Below, piece by piece: positions 1-13,297 of a stretch of DNA of 64,000 bases; the first letter of the stretch is position 1, and every line of letters begins with the position of its first letter. The DNA is from Luscinia megarhynchos. Lineage: Eukaryota > Chordata > Aves > Passeriformes > Turdidae. The translations under genes were made by a program, and so were the position numbers. Below the pieces are notes generated by a model, which worked only from the letters and a program-made list of their open reading frames with translations, was not told the origin of the DNA and did not search any database. The stretch covers positions 6,246,146 to 6,310,145 of the forward strand of contig JAPFBE010000002.1 of NCBI GenBank assembly GCA_034336665.1. The letters run 5' to 3'.

Positions 1-3000
1 TCATGCTTTAAATGTCAGCACCATTTTAACATCTATAGAAGTCTGTAGAATTAATGATGAGAGAGATTCTTACTGTAAATGTATTGGAAATGGCAGTGTT
101 CAGTTACCTGTAAATGTTAAAACATTGTCTACTGAGAGCTGACAAAGACAATCAGCAGATGCATGCTTTGGTTTGTCAGACGTTCAGCCCCTGAAGACCT
201 GTTTCAGCTCACTTTGTGTTCATCTGAATGCTATTCATGGTGCCAAGAGGAGCCATCTGGCCCAAGATTATAGTGACTTCTGCCCTTGGGAAGAGAGGGG
301 GGAAAGTAAATGCCTGGAGATAATCTGAGGGGGCTGCAGTCATGGTGCTCTTGGTGGAGATTGTTGTGTGAGTGCTGCAGAGGTGTGCCCTGTTCTGGCC
401 TGTTCAGACAGGTGGCAAGGAAGCTGTTGCCAAGGCTTTTGAGGAAAGATAACAGGGTAATCTGTCCTTCTGGGAAGCAAGGGTGGAGCAGGTACATGAG
501 CCTTTGTCCAGGAGTGTCCTGCCAAATGCAAACAAAAAGAGTTTTAAGGCTTCTGTGCAACATTTGGTTTGGATGAAAAATTTTAATGTTCCTATAGCTA
601 AGTAATTTATGTACTTTTCATGTTTCTATTGTTTTAGATTGTATTGGGTAGTGGAGAATAGCCATTAGTCTGTATCATTCAGAGTCAGTGCAGATTTCTT
701 TGAGTAATTTCCAGTAGTTACAGACTGTCTTGACAGGATAATTTATGTTTGAATTTTATCCATTTCATATCATAACTTGCAGTTCACTTTTGAGCTGGAC
801 TCTTCCCCTCCATCTGAACGGAACTTAGACCCCTCCTGAATTCAAAGTCTGAATATACCTCTGGCTTCTTTTACATCCCAGAAAGATGCTTCCACTAATT
901 ATCTTATTTATGCTTTATGTAACATCTCTCAAGGTAGCTCATGAAGACAGTGAATCTGCCACTGAAGACTTAGTGGGACTGAGTTTAAACTTGGACAATA
1001 AAGACGGCACTGCAGCAAAAATCCCCAAATGTCTTTAGAAAGCAAACACAGAAAGGACACTAAACAATATTCACTAACGAGTTCCAACACGTATGCAAAC
1101 AAATATTTTTTCCTAGTTTTCATTCAAGTCCCCCTTGTTGTTTCCTACCATTGAAACTACTTATAATCTATTTTCACAAAACACAAGAAATTTTAATAAT
1201 TTAAAACTTCTGAATCTAGGCAGGTGTACAAATATCCTATCCCCTCTCCTCTTTCAATATCTCATGCACCCCTGACAACAAATCTCTGTAATTTTTCTTC
1301 CAGGAAGGTGTGTAAGAAAACACTTTGAAAAAAATTGCTAGACTTTTTTATGGTTATTTTATGTGTGCATTTCATTTTGCTGCAGGCAGTGGCAGAAGGA
1401 AAAAAAAATCAATCCATATTTGTGCAGAATGAAAAGATGAAAAGAAAAAAACCTCTTCCAAAATAATTAGCTGTGTGGTACAAGGAATGGAATCATCAAA
1501 AATACTTGACTTTTTCTCCTGCTGCTGTTGCTGCTACTACTGCTGAGCCCTTAAAATACCTAGACACATTAAGAAAAATAGTTAGGAATGTTTATTTTGG
1601 GGTGCAGGCTGCTCTTGTTCTGGAGAGAAGTAAATGCTAGCCTTTTTATGAAGCCTGAAATCTCCCCAGTTCTAATTTTGGAGTGAGTGGTTTAAAATGC
1701 AACTGAAATGAAAAATAACCTAGCAAGGCATTTCTTTAGACAGAGATTAAATGGGTCAACCATTCATTCAGCAATTTCTTCAAATGTGTCCACAATAGCT
1801 ACAGATGAAAAATTTTATGCATCTGTCTCCATGTCTAGGGTACATTTGTGTGTGTAAATATAAATACAGAAATGAATGTATTCACATAAACATTAGCATT
1901 TGTGTGACTCTGTATTCCCATGAACATACATGGTAAATGTGGTTAATCTTGCACCTCTTCCAAAAGACTCTAGAAGCTGCAGATAGGAAATGTACTTGCA
2001 TTTGGTTTGGCCAGAATATACTTGAAAAGTAGTTTATTGAAAATGTGAGGACTTCTGATGACTTAAACATACAACTGTACTATGACAGTGCATTAGCAGT
2101 GTGTAACTCCAGCAGGAAAGATTAATACTGCTTATAAAAAGCCTAGTGTAGAAGGTTTGTTGTGCTGCCAGCAACACTGTATAGGAGGTGATTGTTTGGT
2201 GCCTGGCAATGATTTTTGCACAACATACTGTGTAATCATTGTCTACAATGCACTTTTTTCTACCATAAAACCTATAGAAAGAATAATATGGTCCTCATTT
2301 TTTCTCTAGCTTCTAAGGAGAACTCTGAAATATATACCTCATGGCAGTAGTCCATAAACTCCAGTTGTGCTAAGGCACTGTGCAATCTGAGGCTACCAAG
2401 ATCAATAAAATCATTGAACCCACAAATATTTCCACAGCTATAGTTCTGTGAAAAGTTAGAGAAGCTTATATATCTATATGTAGGAAAAATAGACAAAGAG
2501 GCTGTTGGTAGGAGGAGCAAAATCTGCTGGATTTAGACTGCAAGAGACTGAACTACAGAAATGTGATGTTCATGGTTTCATGCCAGAGCAGTATAAATTC
2601 AAGAGATGCAATACATTCAGGAAATGGATTTAAGGGGAATGGATGACTGGCTCTGGCAATTGCTAATAAGACATAGAACGTTTCCTGCCAAGGTCACTGA
2701 TTTTACTCCATTTCATTATCAATTATTAAATATCTCTTCCTCTTATTATTAGTTTACAAGTTGTTTTCACAGGAGTGACGCCATTTGGTGTCTTATGTGA
2801 GGTGAATTGTTGATGATGAATCAGGCTCAAAGCAGAGTAGAATCTGTCACAGGAAAATAGTTGTTACACCAGGAGTAGCTCATACTCTGTCCTGACTCTG
2901 TCAGGAGTCTCAAGAGGAAGGACAAGGTCTATGTAGGGGTGTAGAGCTTGATTTTTTTTTTTTCTCTCTTGTATGTGCTGTACTGCATCAATGAGAAAGA

Positions 3001-5533
3001 TGGGTGTAGATTTTTTCCACCAGTCTGATGCATGCAATAAAACTCTTTCCAGCATGGTAGCAGGGAGTGTGCTAGGTGGTCAGCAGTCGTCTCTTTACTC
3101 AGGCATGCTTATATCTAGGACCACCTTACCTTATGAAAAAAGAATTATTAATTTTAATCCTTCTTCATCACAATAGCAGCTTATATTGGAGTTTCAGAGA
3201 CTGAGAGACAAAGAAGGGATTTGATCATATTAAAAATATTTTTAAAACCCCATATTTCAGTGGTTTTTTTCCTCACAGAATTCCTTATCTAAGGGAAATT
3301 CTCTGAGGTTCATTAACAAAAATACAGATATTTCCAGCAAGTCAGTCCTCAAACAAATAGTTTGCCTTCTGAACAGATAGAGTATATTTTTCATGTTGCT
3401 AAAGGAGGAAAAAAAATATAATTGAGATGATGTGAGTAAGCAGAAAATTTAAAGCACAGTCATAAGGTCCCTCTCTAAAGGACCCGAGAAACTCTGAGGC
3501 AGTGAAAAGTGATCTGCTTTCTGTGAATGTGGATGGTGAGGGTTTGGATACACCTGTGTTCATGCATGATATTTCTGTGCTCACCCTTTCCTAGTTCCAT
3601 TCTTCTTCCACCTTTGCCACTGGAGCAGCTTGTGTGATTGCCTTTCAACCAGCTGTGGTCATAGAGAAGTGAGTTGGCTTAAAAAGTTTGAAAACTGTTT
3701 CTTGAGGTTGTCCCAACTAAAATGAGATAATGAATTATAAGAGATTATCTGCTGGAAGATATGAAGAGACAGTTTTCAACCCTTGGGGATAGGGATGAGA
3801 AAGGGGCATAGCAGAAAATCCTGCTGTTTGCAGAGCACGTTTGCCTATGCCAAGAGAAAATCGTGCATGATCATCATCTGAAATCTGCTGCCTAGTGGAT
3901 CTGGATATGAGGATTTTGGGGAAGACTGTAAATTGCACTTAATGGTTATATTTATAGTCTTTAACTCTGTTCAGATTGTGCTGTAAACATCAAAGGCAAA
4001 GAAAAGCAATGGCCAAAACACTGGAAAGCCTGAAGGAAAGTTACTAGGGCTGACCAAAGAAAAGGGAAAATAAATACATGCTGATTATCTGGACTACACT
4101 CAAAAATTGCTTTATGTAAGAAAAGGTCTTCAGGATTACATTTTTGCCCAATTAGCTGCATTACTTGCTGCACACTCTATTTCATCAGCTTTTCCATTTT
4201 GGAGACTAGTAGGTCACCTATGTTTCACTTTCCATCTCCCCAGTGTCTGTGGCTGAGCAATGATTTTGCCTCCTTATCCATGTGTCCCATGGTGGCACAC
4301 TGAAGTGTCCTTTGGCGTCAGGAGCAGGCACCACATGCTTCAGGTGGGTGCAGGGGCTCCTACCCAGCCACAGGATTTATCACCAGCCAGTTCCTGGAGA
4401 TGGAACCCTGTGCAGAGAGTGGGCTCTGAGCTTGGTGCAGAACTTCTGGCTTGCACAGTGCTTCATAGTAGGACATGTTTTTTTCTCCTTGGGGGGATGT
4501 TTTCTGAGAGAAATAAGCGTCATTGACAAGCATGAACAACCTTCATTCCAACAAAATGGACTGGATAGAGACGTTTCTGGACTCCTCTAACCCATTTCAA
4601 GGAACAGGTGCAGCAGTGAGCCTCAGAGCTCCTTTGAAAGCAGATAAGCATTTGAAAAAGGAGGAAAGCTTTGAAAAAAAGGCCAAATCTTTTACACTTC
4701 TGAAATCAACACTCCAGCAGCTAAGCAACAAAGCTACTTAAGGTAAACCTATACTCTTGTACATTTGCACATCTCCCTCCAGTTTAAACAGGCTGCTTGA
4801 TGATCATGGCAAACACAAATAGCCTGAAACCTGATACAGATTTTGTTAGAATAATCAGTGAAAATTTGTGTTTATTTCTCTCCTGGTGGTCAAAAGTAGC
4901 CTATTTTATTGTGTTATACCCTGACTCACAAGAATAGAATTTCTAATACAGTACCTCATAACCAGTATCTACAGGGTGCTACTTTCCTCTCCCCCTCCCT
5001 TTTAATCACCTTTCCAGGGCAAGAGGAATGGAATGATTTTTTCAACTAGAGATTTTCTTCATCCTAAATTATAATAATAGAGCTACTATATTGGAAATTG
5101 AAGTTACAGACTGCTTTCTTTTAAAGACAGTACCTCTCCACAGTAAGGAACAGTTTTACAGGAAGTCAAGGCCTATATATGTGTTGTGCTGGGAAAAGCT
5201 TTGTACCCATTTATTTTAATTTCAATGCATCTCAGCAAAGTTAACTTCTCAGAAAAATTTAGCAGAGGGCTTTGTGAAAGGAAGGATATGAGACCAACAC
5301 TGGTCCTTTCTGGTATGCCTGTCCCAAGACAGTAGCTGCTCTTGTGAATCACATGAAAATTCTGAAGAACTTCAAGCGCGAAGAAAAATGAAATCTGGTT
5401 TCCCAGGATATGCATCTCCTGGTGGCTTGTGAGCTCAGTGATACTTCTTCCTACACCTAGAGTTTTTAGAAGGACTGTTTTTCTCCTTGTCCAAGTTGTT
5501 CTCTCAGGTGTTCAGAAAGGTTTACTTACTTAA
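1..5533. other. Intergenic sequence, nothing assigned
   Basis: AT-rich unique sequence far downstream of POU6F2. All open frames are short (about 100 codons or fewer), overlap in several frames and match no family I know. A short CTG/CTA-rich run lies near 1515-1550. I see no RNA gene or clear repeat. Confidence 0.6.
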
Positions 5534-5862
5534 GTTCATAATGTGCATAACTTTATTTGCCCAGCTAGTGTCAGTGATGCTTTGATGCTGCCTTCATAGA
5601 TACATTTAGGGACATGTGTAAGTCTTCACAGGGTTGGACCTTCCCTCAGCATTTGGGAATCCACACTCTTATTTATCACTTTTTCTGGCTCATTCATCAG
5701 TAAATCTTGATGTGCCCTTTATTATTTTTGAAACACAAACAACTCAGAACGGACTGTATTTCAACAGGAAAGGTATGTGTGTGTTTCTTCTAAAATTAAT
5801 ACATCTATTTCTGGCTTGGCAGTTGACTGCCAAAATCAGTGCTGAAGATAATCTGGGGAAGA
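5534..5862 (+). repeat. Left arm of a ~330-bp inverted repeat
   Basis: From GTTCATAATG (5534) to about AATCTGGGG (5862), this arm is nearly identical to the reverse complement of 7207-7535, with scattered substitutions and one small indel near the outer end. Both arms carry an open frame starting MDLPSAFGNPHSYLSLFLAH, differing at a modest number of residues; the frame is not a family I recognise. Homology ends sharply at both ends. The shared outer end includes AATAAAGTT when read outward, so the unit could be the 3' part of a retrotransposed or dispersed repeat present as two opposed copies. Confidence 0.85.
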
Positions 5863-6758
5863 GATTATTTACAAGTACTTACTGCAGCCTTTTTCTCACC
5901 TGGGAGTCCGATCTGCCTCTTTTTTCTCTAGGCTATTTTCATTTAACCTGTTGTTATCTATCGTCCTTATGTCAGATTTGTTTGAACCTGGCCAATCCTT
6001 TAAAGCATCAAGGTTAAAATTGTACGAAATCTAAGTAGGTAAAGAAAGAAGTGTGCAATGAGTTGTTTCTTTATGATACCAAGCTAACATGGCTATGTAA
6101 ATATTTAAATACATCTGGATTTAAATACATCTGGCTGAGACATGGTTGGACTAAATAGAAGATGCTGGCTTTGCATATAGGCACATTCATTTTTACATAT
6201 TAAATAATTACATATTAAATTAATTAATTAAATACTAGAATTAAAATAGGAAAAAATAAATCTGTGCATGAACAATGAATAACTACACTATGTGATTCTT
6301 TGAAAATAGATTTCTTTTAAAACCTTCCTGCCTTCTAAAAACCAGCAATGATTGAAATCAAAGAATATTTTAAATTAGCTTTAAGGAAATTATTCCTGTT
6401 ACTCCAGTAAAATAATCTTAAGCTCAATATTTATGTTTTTTAAAATGTAACTTGTTTAGGACAGTTAGGTTTCAGTTTTAGTGTGAAATTCAACCCATTT
6501 CCAGACATAAAAGTAACTTGTCATATTCTCATCTTCAGCTGATATCTGGGGCCACATGACTGCTTTTGATATCACACCTTTAGCCACAGCAGATGAAAGC
6601 ATGTTGTAAATAATACAGACTTCTCAGAACTTTGATGTACAGTGACTGTATGTTCAGCTGATACCAAGGGATTGATAGGCTTTTACTGCAGTGTATGGCT
6701 GCTCCAACACATTAGGAAGAGATATGGTCTGTCAGTTCTGCCTTTTCTTTTCTTTTCC

Positions 6759-6780
6759 TTTTTTTTTTTTTTTTTTTTTT
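6759..6780. repeat. Poly-T tract (22 T)
   Basis: A homopolymer run in a pyrimidine-rich context, inside the spacer of the inverted repeat. It could be the tail of an insertion on the minus strand, or simple slippage. Confidence 0.8.
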
Positions 6781-7206
6781 AACAAATAAATTTGTGTTTT
6801 TTCCTTTTAAGATGTGGTCTTTATTACATATTGCCTATTGAATAATTTCTTTGAAGGTATCATGACCTGTAAAGTGCTTATGCCAATGTGGATTTTGGAT
6901 CCCTGCTCTTTGTGTTCCTCACTCTGGATGTACAGACTACCTGGTGAATTTTGAACCCCAGATGAGTTGATAAATCATCAGCTTAGGGTCAGGCTGCTGG
7001 TGCACATGCTTGGGATTAGTTATGCCACAGACACAAAATGGTGTTCTAAGTTTTCCTTATTTGTGGTCAGCCTGGAAATTTGTTAGGGTATCTTCAGAAG
7101 AAGGGTCTTAAATGAAATGAAGCAATAGAGAGCATTTTAAAAATAGCGAATGGCTTATACTCTTGCATTATTCCTCTCGATGTTACCCCCAATGTTTCCC
7201 TCATGT

Positions 7207-7535
7207 TCTCCTCCAGATTATCTTCAGCACTGATTTTAGCAGTTAACTGCTGAGCTAGAAAGATCTGTATTAATTTTAGAAGAGACACACTCACACCTTT
7301 CCTGTTGAGATACAGTCCCTTCTGAGTTGTTTGTGTTTCAAAAATAGTAAAGGGCATATCAAGATTTACTGATGAATGAGCCAGAAAAAGTGATAAATAA
7401 GAGTGTGGATTCCCAAATGCTGAGGGAAGGTCCAACCCTGTGAAGACTTACACATGTCCCTAAATGTATCTATGAAGGCAGCATCAAAGCATCACTGACA
7501 CTAGCTGGGCAAATAAAGTTCTATGCATTATGAAC
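7207..7535 (-). repeat. Right arm of a ~330-bp inverted repeat
   Basis: Reverse-complement partner of 5534-5862. The spacer between arms is about 1.34 kb of unrelated AT-rich sequence that includes a 22-base T run at 6759-6780. On the plus strand this arm ends with …GGGCAAATAAAGTT…CATTATGAAC, which contains a polyadenylation-type hexamer. It could be a second insertion of the same repeat or a local inverted duplication; the sequence alone does not decide. Confidence 0.85.
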
Positions 7536-7889
7536 ATGCAAGATCAGTCTCTTTATATTCCATAGCTGGTAACTAAAAATAGCTGCTGCATCTCAAGAGA
7601 TAGCCACTTCTCTTCAGCTGCTTTCAACCTGAATGAATTGAAGGGTAATTTTGGAGAAAGTTTCATGCTCCTCTGTTTAAGAACATATAATTGAGCTGTA
7701 AATGTCAAAAGGACAGAGGCAAAATGGTAAAAAACACCATAATGCCTTCTTTGCAAAAAGAAATCAAAGGATCTTCAGAGTTTTGTGTTCTTTTCTTTCA
7801 CTTAATAGTTAAAAGGCAAGTTAATATGTTTTAGAGAAAAGTATCAGTAGTTCATGAGGATATGAGGTGTTAAAAATTAATAGCACTGA

Positions 7890-8604
7890 TTGGAATTGGC
7901 TGATGCGGTTCCCAAGCCATTCTCCATGATATTTGAAAAGTCATGGCAGTCAGGGAATTTCCAGGTGACTGGAAAAGTGGAAATATTGTACCCATCTTTA
8001 AAAAGAAAGGAGGACCCTTGGAATTACTGACCTGACAGCCTTAACCTCTGTGCTGAGGAAGATCATGAAGCAGATCCTCCTGGAAGCTGTGTTAAGGCAC
8101 ATGGAGAACACAAAGACAAGTTCACCAAGGACAAGTCTGCCTGACCAAGTTAGTGACCATCTAGGATGGAGTGACTACATCACCAGACAAGGGAAGGGTT
8201 ACAGATGTCATCTATTTGGACTGCTATTAAGCCTTTGACACTGTTTTGATATCCTTCTCCCTATATTGGAGAGAGGTGGGTTTGATGAGTTGACTGTTAT
8301 ATGGATAAGAAATTGTTTGGATGGTCGCAGCCAGAGGGCAGTGGTCAATGGCTCAGAGTCCCAATGGACATCAGTCACAAGTGGTGTCCATCAGGGGTCT
8401 GCACTGGGACCAGTGTTATTTGATATCTTCATTTATGACACAGACAAAGGGATTGAGTGCACTCTCAGCAAATTTGCCAATGATACCAAGATGAGTGGTG
8501 CAGTTGACACACCTAAAAGATGGGACGCCATCCACAAGGATCTGGACAAGCTCAAGTGGGCCTATTAGAATCTCATACCAGTTTAGCAAGACCAAGTGCC
8601 AGGT
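7890..8604 (+). mobile_element. CR1 LINE, 5' piece (reverse transcriptase region), split by an LTR
   Basis: The translation resembles the CR1 ORF2 reverse transcriptase, including the segment [18 protein letters not shown] (family motif GVPQGS.LGP) and a catalytic-box remnant FANDTK where active copies have FADDTK, so one catalytic aspartate position is changed. Frameshifts and stops break it elsewhere, for example between 8010 and 8260. The piece runs into the target duplication of an inserted LTR at 8600-8604 and resumes at 9168 with the CR1 sequence that normally follows. It is 5'-truncated, as most bird CR1 copies are, and antisense in direction to POU6F2. Not mobile now. Confidence 0.9.
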
Positions 8605-9167
8605 TGTCCTAGGTTTACAATGTAAAGATATGCCCAAAGGGACGTATTCTGTCACCATTTTCTGAAACCAGGTGGGGATGTGATTCTTATCCCTCTGAGA
8701 TAACCTCTGCTAATGGGCCATCTGTTAAAACCGGATAGGGCAATGTTCTTTATCTTTCCCACAACCCATGTTTCCTCCAGGAAAATATCTTCTGCTAATG
8801 GGCCATTGAGTCCCACTGTATGACTGATAAAATTACATCATCCCATTGTGAGATGCTCCATCCAGGGGGAGGAGCTAGATGAAAACTGAGATTTGGTACA
8901 CCAAAGCTCCCTTACCCACTGGTTTCCAGAGGAAAAGAGCTACCAGGATCACTCCTGGGATTTCTATGGGATCACTGCTCGAGAAGACCACTTCATCTGG
9001 ATTGCTATCACCATGCTAACTAGAGGGGCGTGTCAGGTTGTTCTCTGACTCTGTCAGTGGTTTTTTCTTACATACTATCGCATGTATTTTATTTTTCTCT
9101 TTTTTTCCTATTGAATTGTACTTCTGACTTGGAGTATCTCACTGGTTTTGATTTCAAAATCATTACA
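8605..9167 (+). mobile_element. Solo LTR of an endogenous retrovirus, inserted in the CR1
   Basis: 563 bases, beginning TGTCCTAGG and ending CATTACA, so it has the TG…CA termini of an LTR. It is flanked by a perfect 5-base direct repeat CAGGT (8600-8604 and 9168-9172). Removing the LTR and one repeat restores continuous CR1 sequence. A 5-base duplication suits ERV-L-type elements, and the sequence resembles LTRs common in songbirds (recalled, not searched). No internal retroviral genes are present, so it is a solo LTR left by recombination. Orientation is inferred from the TGTCCT start and is less certain than the boundaries. Confidence 0.88.
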
Positions 9168-9889
9168 CAGGTGCTGCACCTGTATTGGGACACCCCCTGG
9201 TGCAACACAGGCTGGGGATGAAGAGATGGAAAGCAGCCTGGGGAGAAGGACTTGGGGGCGCAGGAGGATGAGAGGCTGGACATGACCCAGTCATGGGCAC
9301 TCACAGCCCAGAGAGCTAACTATAAAAAGCAGCGTGACCAAGAGGTCAGGGGTCAGTTCTGCCCCTCTGATCTGGTCTGGTGAGACTGCACCTGCAGTGC
9401 TGCGTCCAGTTCTGGGATCCCCAGCACAGGAAGGACATCGACCTGTTGGAGTAAGTCCAGAGGAGGCCAACAGGCCAAGAGGGATGGAACACCTCTCGTC
9501 TGAGGAAAGGCTGAGAGGAGCCTGAAGACAGGGCTTTTGGGTGACTTAATTGCTCTTCTTCAGTACTTGAAGGGAGCCTAAAAGAGATAGAGAGGGACCT
9601 TTTACAAGAGCATGTGGTGACAGGACAAGGGAGAATGGATTTAAATTGAAAGAGAGTAGGGTTAAATTAGATATTAGGAAGAAACTCTTTACTGTGAGGG
9701 TAATAAGGTACTGGAACAAAGAGCCTCAAGAAGCTGTGGATGCCACATGCCTGGAAGTATACAAGACCCAGATGGGATGAGGTTCTGAGCAATCTGGTCT
9801 AATGAAAGGTATCCTTCCCATGTCAAGGAGTTGGAACTAGATGAACTTTAAGGTCTCTTCCAACCCAAACCATTCTATGATACTATGAC
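9168..9889 (+). mobile_element. CR1 LINE, 3' piece, continuing after the LTR
   Basis: It resumes with GTGCTGCACCTGTATTGGG… and runs through the CR1 C-terminal and 3' region: CAGTTCTGGGATCCCCAGCA, the section GTCCAGAGGAGGCCAACAGG, and the end …TCTTCCAACCCAAACCATTC followed by TATGATACTATGA. The terminal octamer-like repeats mark an intact 3' end. With the 5' piece it forms a ~1.4-kb CR1 copy before insertion of the LTR. Confidence 0.92.
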
Positions 9890-12835
9890 TAAAAACTAAC
9901 CAAAATGACTGAATGTAAGCACAAGTTCTTCAGTGAATTTTAAAAATAAGTAAGGCAAAGGTTACATGCTTCCTCCAGCAAATCCATGCTTTTGGGACAA
10001 TTCTGGCTCTGCTGGGACTGACTGCAAATTGCCATACAATTAGATTTGTGCAGTGTCACCATCTTACTGTCTCTAAGATCTTCAGTATTCCGGGACTATT
10101 TGAGGAATTTTTCTGGGGCCATCAATGACAGACAACATACAGGCTTGGATACCTTCCTGTTGGTGGTACTGATGGATAAATCAGTAGATGGATGGATGGA
10201 GCATGGATTTTTCTTCCCTGAAAGCCAGGATCTCATTAGCTGAACACCAACATTATGTGATGTCTGAAAAATGGGAGTGACTCCATCCCTATCCAGCTGA
10301 TTGATGCTGTGATGGTGGAGGCTGGATTTTAAACCACACCACAAATCAGAATCCTGTGGTCTTTTAAGACTGGCTCATTCATGTAGTCCCTACCACAGTT
10401 TTATTACCACCAAAGCCATTTTTTGCTGACCCTTGATTTGTGTATGAGTTTGTGGCCTGACCCAAGATCCACCCACATTGAGTGTGCCTGTGATCACACA
10501 CACAGCTCTTGGTCTGAGAAATGTTTTGACATGAGGCCCCTGATTATACAAAAAGTACAGTATCCAATGAAATGAAAGGCTCATTATTACTTGAGCTGCT
10601 ACATGCCCTCCCTGCAGCTGCTGTGTTAGATTAAACAAGGCTGTTGTGGGCATTTTAGAGAAATGAGGGCTATTGGGGTCTGTATTGAAAACCACAGTAA
10701 TGGCTGGTGGGCTACCTGGTGGCTTTTCTCAGTCCTGACTGCTGTTGTCTGTCCATTGTGCAGCAAAATGCAGCAGTAAAGGACTGTGAGTGAGAGAAAA
10801 CCCAAATATCCAGGTCTGTAGAGCAAATGGAGAGAGAAGGAAAAGAAAAATCTTCCAAGTCTTTAGTTATCAAATATTTTCAAAAACTTCACGATCTTCT
10901 ATGGGAATGATTAACATTAATCTGGATTCTCAGATTAATTTAAAAAAACAAACTCTCTTGAAACCTCCCCTCTTGATAAGTCTGTTTTGCTTCCTGAATA
11001 ATTGTTTGATTGAAATTTAAGCCAGTAGAAGAGAATATTTGCTTATTAAAGTCATGCTAGTACTAAAGGTTTCTAAATAAGTATAGATTTAGGCTGTAGT
11101 CAGTCCTAAAGCAGCTGCATGGGGGAAGAGACTGTATACAAACATGCAGTCTACAACTTTTGTGTAGTTCTCTGACCTTACTGCCAGCTTTCTGCTCATC
11201 ATGCCTGTCTTAAGGACAGGACACAGACAGAGTTCCTTGTGTATCAAGAGTACAGCAAATATATATATGGTGGAGTTCTTTTGTTTTAGGGTTGTTTTTT
11301 TCTGGAAGTACAAAAGAAAGGCATAGAAAACAATGTGCTTCTAAAACTCCTTTTCCTTTATTATGCACTTAAGGAGCTCTGAAGTCCTGTCATAGTGAAT
11401 TTCTGGAAATTTGATATTTTAAGCAATCAGTAAGGAGTGTGAAGTCTTATAGTCAGTATTCAGTAGCTTTAAAGTCGGATCTATTTTGAGATTTGTGTGA
11501 TCAATAGGAACTTAATTGATTCAATTTGCAAAGCTGTCATTTCTTGCAACTTGATAGATCCAGGTTATTTGGATTGCAATGACTAGGTAGGGTCATGTGC
11601 CTATGAGGCAGCTAAAATACCTGTAGTATGATGAAAAGAGGAAGTTTTGCATTTTTAAATAGACTTGGAGGAAAAAGACTCTAATCAATGTTTGCTTGCT
11701 GCTTTATCACAACGGAATGAAAAAATACGTGTTCAGCTTTCAGTAGTTGGTATGCAAGAGCAAAGGGTCATTCTCCACACTCTTGTATTGTGTAAGTAGA
11801 TGAATGACATGTGCTTGAAGTGGCTGTTAGACCATGGTATGGAGATATGATGCCTGGAGGTCCTGATGTGATCTTTGCCTTATTTGTGAAGGTTCTATAA
11901 TTATGTCTAAAAAAAAGCTACCTTTTTTGTTCTCTTTCTTATGTACCTCATAAAATAGAGAAAAATTGCATGTAAAAGGGAAATTCTGATCTGGAATAAA
12001 TAAATAAATATTCCAAATGCTCTGTTTTTCTATGCAAACAAATACTTTGTTTTAGTTTTGCTTATTTAACACATTATATTGAAAAAGCAAAACAATATTA
12101 AACAAAATCAAAGAAAAAAGTCTTTGCAAAAATTTTATTCCCAAGACTCAAACACAATGTTCTAAGATTGTCAGAGCTTTTATTTCAAGGCTGTTTTTTT
12201 TCCAAAAAACCCCTTTTATAATACAACTAATCAATTTCTCAAATATGCTGATATTTGAGAATCCTGTATTTTGACAGAACTCAATATGACTGAAGAGAAG
12301 GGGCCTGAAGAACAGGCATTTCTGTGACTTGATACGATAATTACAGAAGAACTGAATAATGAACCCCATGAGCCCTGCAAAAATGCAAGAGAAATCACTT
12401 AAGTGGCTGACCCAGCCTTTTTGACACACTCCTATCACTTACCAGGGCTTTGTTATGGGGCTGCAGATGGAAGCATGGGGGGATACACTGGCCTTCATGT
12501 CCATCTGCACTTTGCTCCATTTGGCCTGAGGGGCAACTCACACTCACCTGGGGGGTTCCAGAGCACTCCTGAGGGAGATCCTCCACTCTGCAATACCTGT
12601 AGAGAAAATAAGACACCGCCAATGCATGCACCCACTCTGGGTACAGAAACTGTTTAGTTTTGCAGATAAAGTTTCGCTTCACAGTGCAAATGGATTTCCT
12701 CTCTTCCTTTTTTCAAGCATTTAACTATTTTTGTATTGAACTGATGTGAAATTACATGAACTTGGATAATGTGAATAATGCATGAGGTTTAAGACAAACA
12801 CATGAAAGGAGCGTATTTTTCATGTCAAACAATTT
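9890..12835. other. Intergenic sequence between CR1 and the probable 3' UTR
   Basis: AT-rich, with short open frames only. Nothing matches a known gene, RNA or repeat. The stretch 12403-12660 is more GC-rich and open in two frames but shows no family signature or splice context that I trust. Confidence 0.5.
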
Positions 12836-12841
12836 TTTATT
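12836..12841 (-). terminator. Candidate distal polyadenylation signal AATAAA
   Basis: TTTATT on the plus strand reads AATAAA on the gene strand, about 4.5 kb past the POU6F2 stop codon. Other AATAAA hexamers occur nearer (13089-13098, 14437-14442), so this is one of several possible ends. AT-rich DNA gives this hexamer often by chance. Confidence 0.25.
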
Positions 12842-13244
12842 TTTATGGTACAAATTAAAAGTGACAGATCTGAAGCTGTTAAGAAATACACAAAGTGCAG
12901 CTTTACTGACCATACAGATATTGCTCTAGATTAAGTACAGTTTTTGTCAGTTTTTTTTATTTTTTATTTTTTTTCATGTTAAGCAACCTGTGCAGATAAA
13001 TCAGCTTTGGTTTCAAAGTCAGAGTAGTAAGGAGCTTTTAAATATCCAGTTTTTTTCTTGGTCACAAGTCCACCGTATCCACTCCTTTTTTATTTATTCA
13101 TGTTTTTTAACAACACAATACAGTCCATTTTGTACTGCCATCTTTCCCCCTGCATGCTCCATGCATGGAAAAACAGATCTTTTTGCAGTGCTTCATAAGT
13201 GACCCTGGTGACCATTCTGTAGATTATAGCACATAGGACAAAAA

Positions 13245-13297
13245 ATAATAATAATAGTAATAATAATAATTAATAATAATAATAATAGTAATAATAT
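13245..13297. repeat. (TAA)n microsatellite
   Basis: Trinucleotide repeat with GTA interruptions, inside the probable POU6F2 3' UTR. Confidence 0.9.

Noticed and set aside
1514..1550. CTG/CTA triplet run, considered as part of a polyglutamine exon
   Set aside because: Very short and imperfect, stops nearby in the relevant frames, and on the far side of the gene's 3' end.
12395..12682. Overlapping open frames on both strands in a GC-richer patch
   Set aside because: Different unrelated peptides on opposite strands, no recognised domain, and no convincing splice context; most likely chance.
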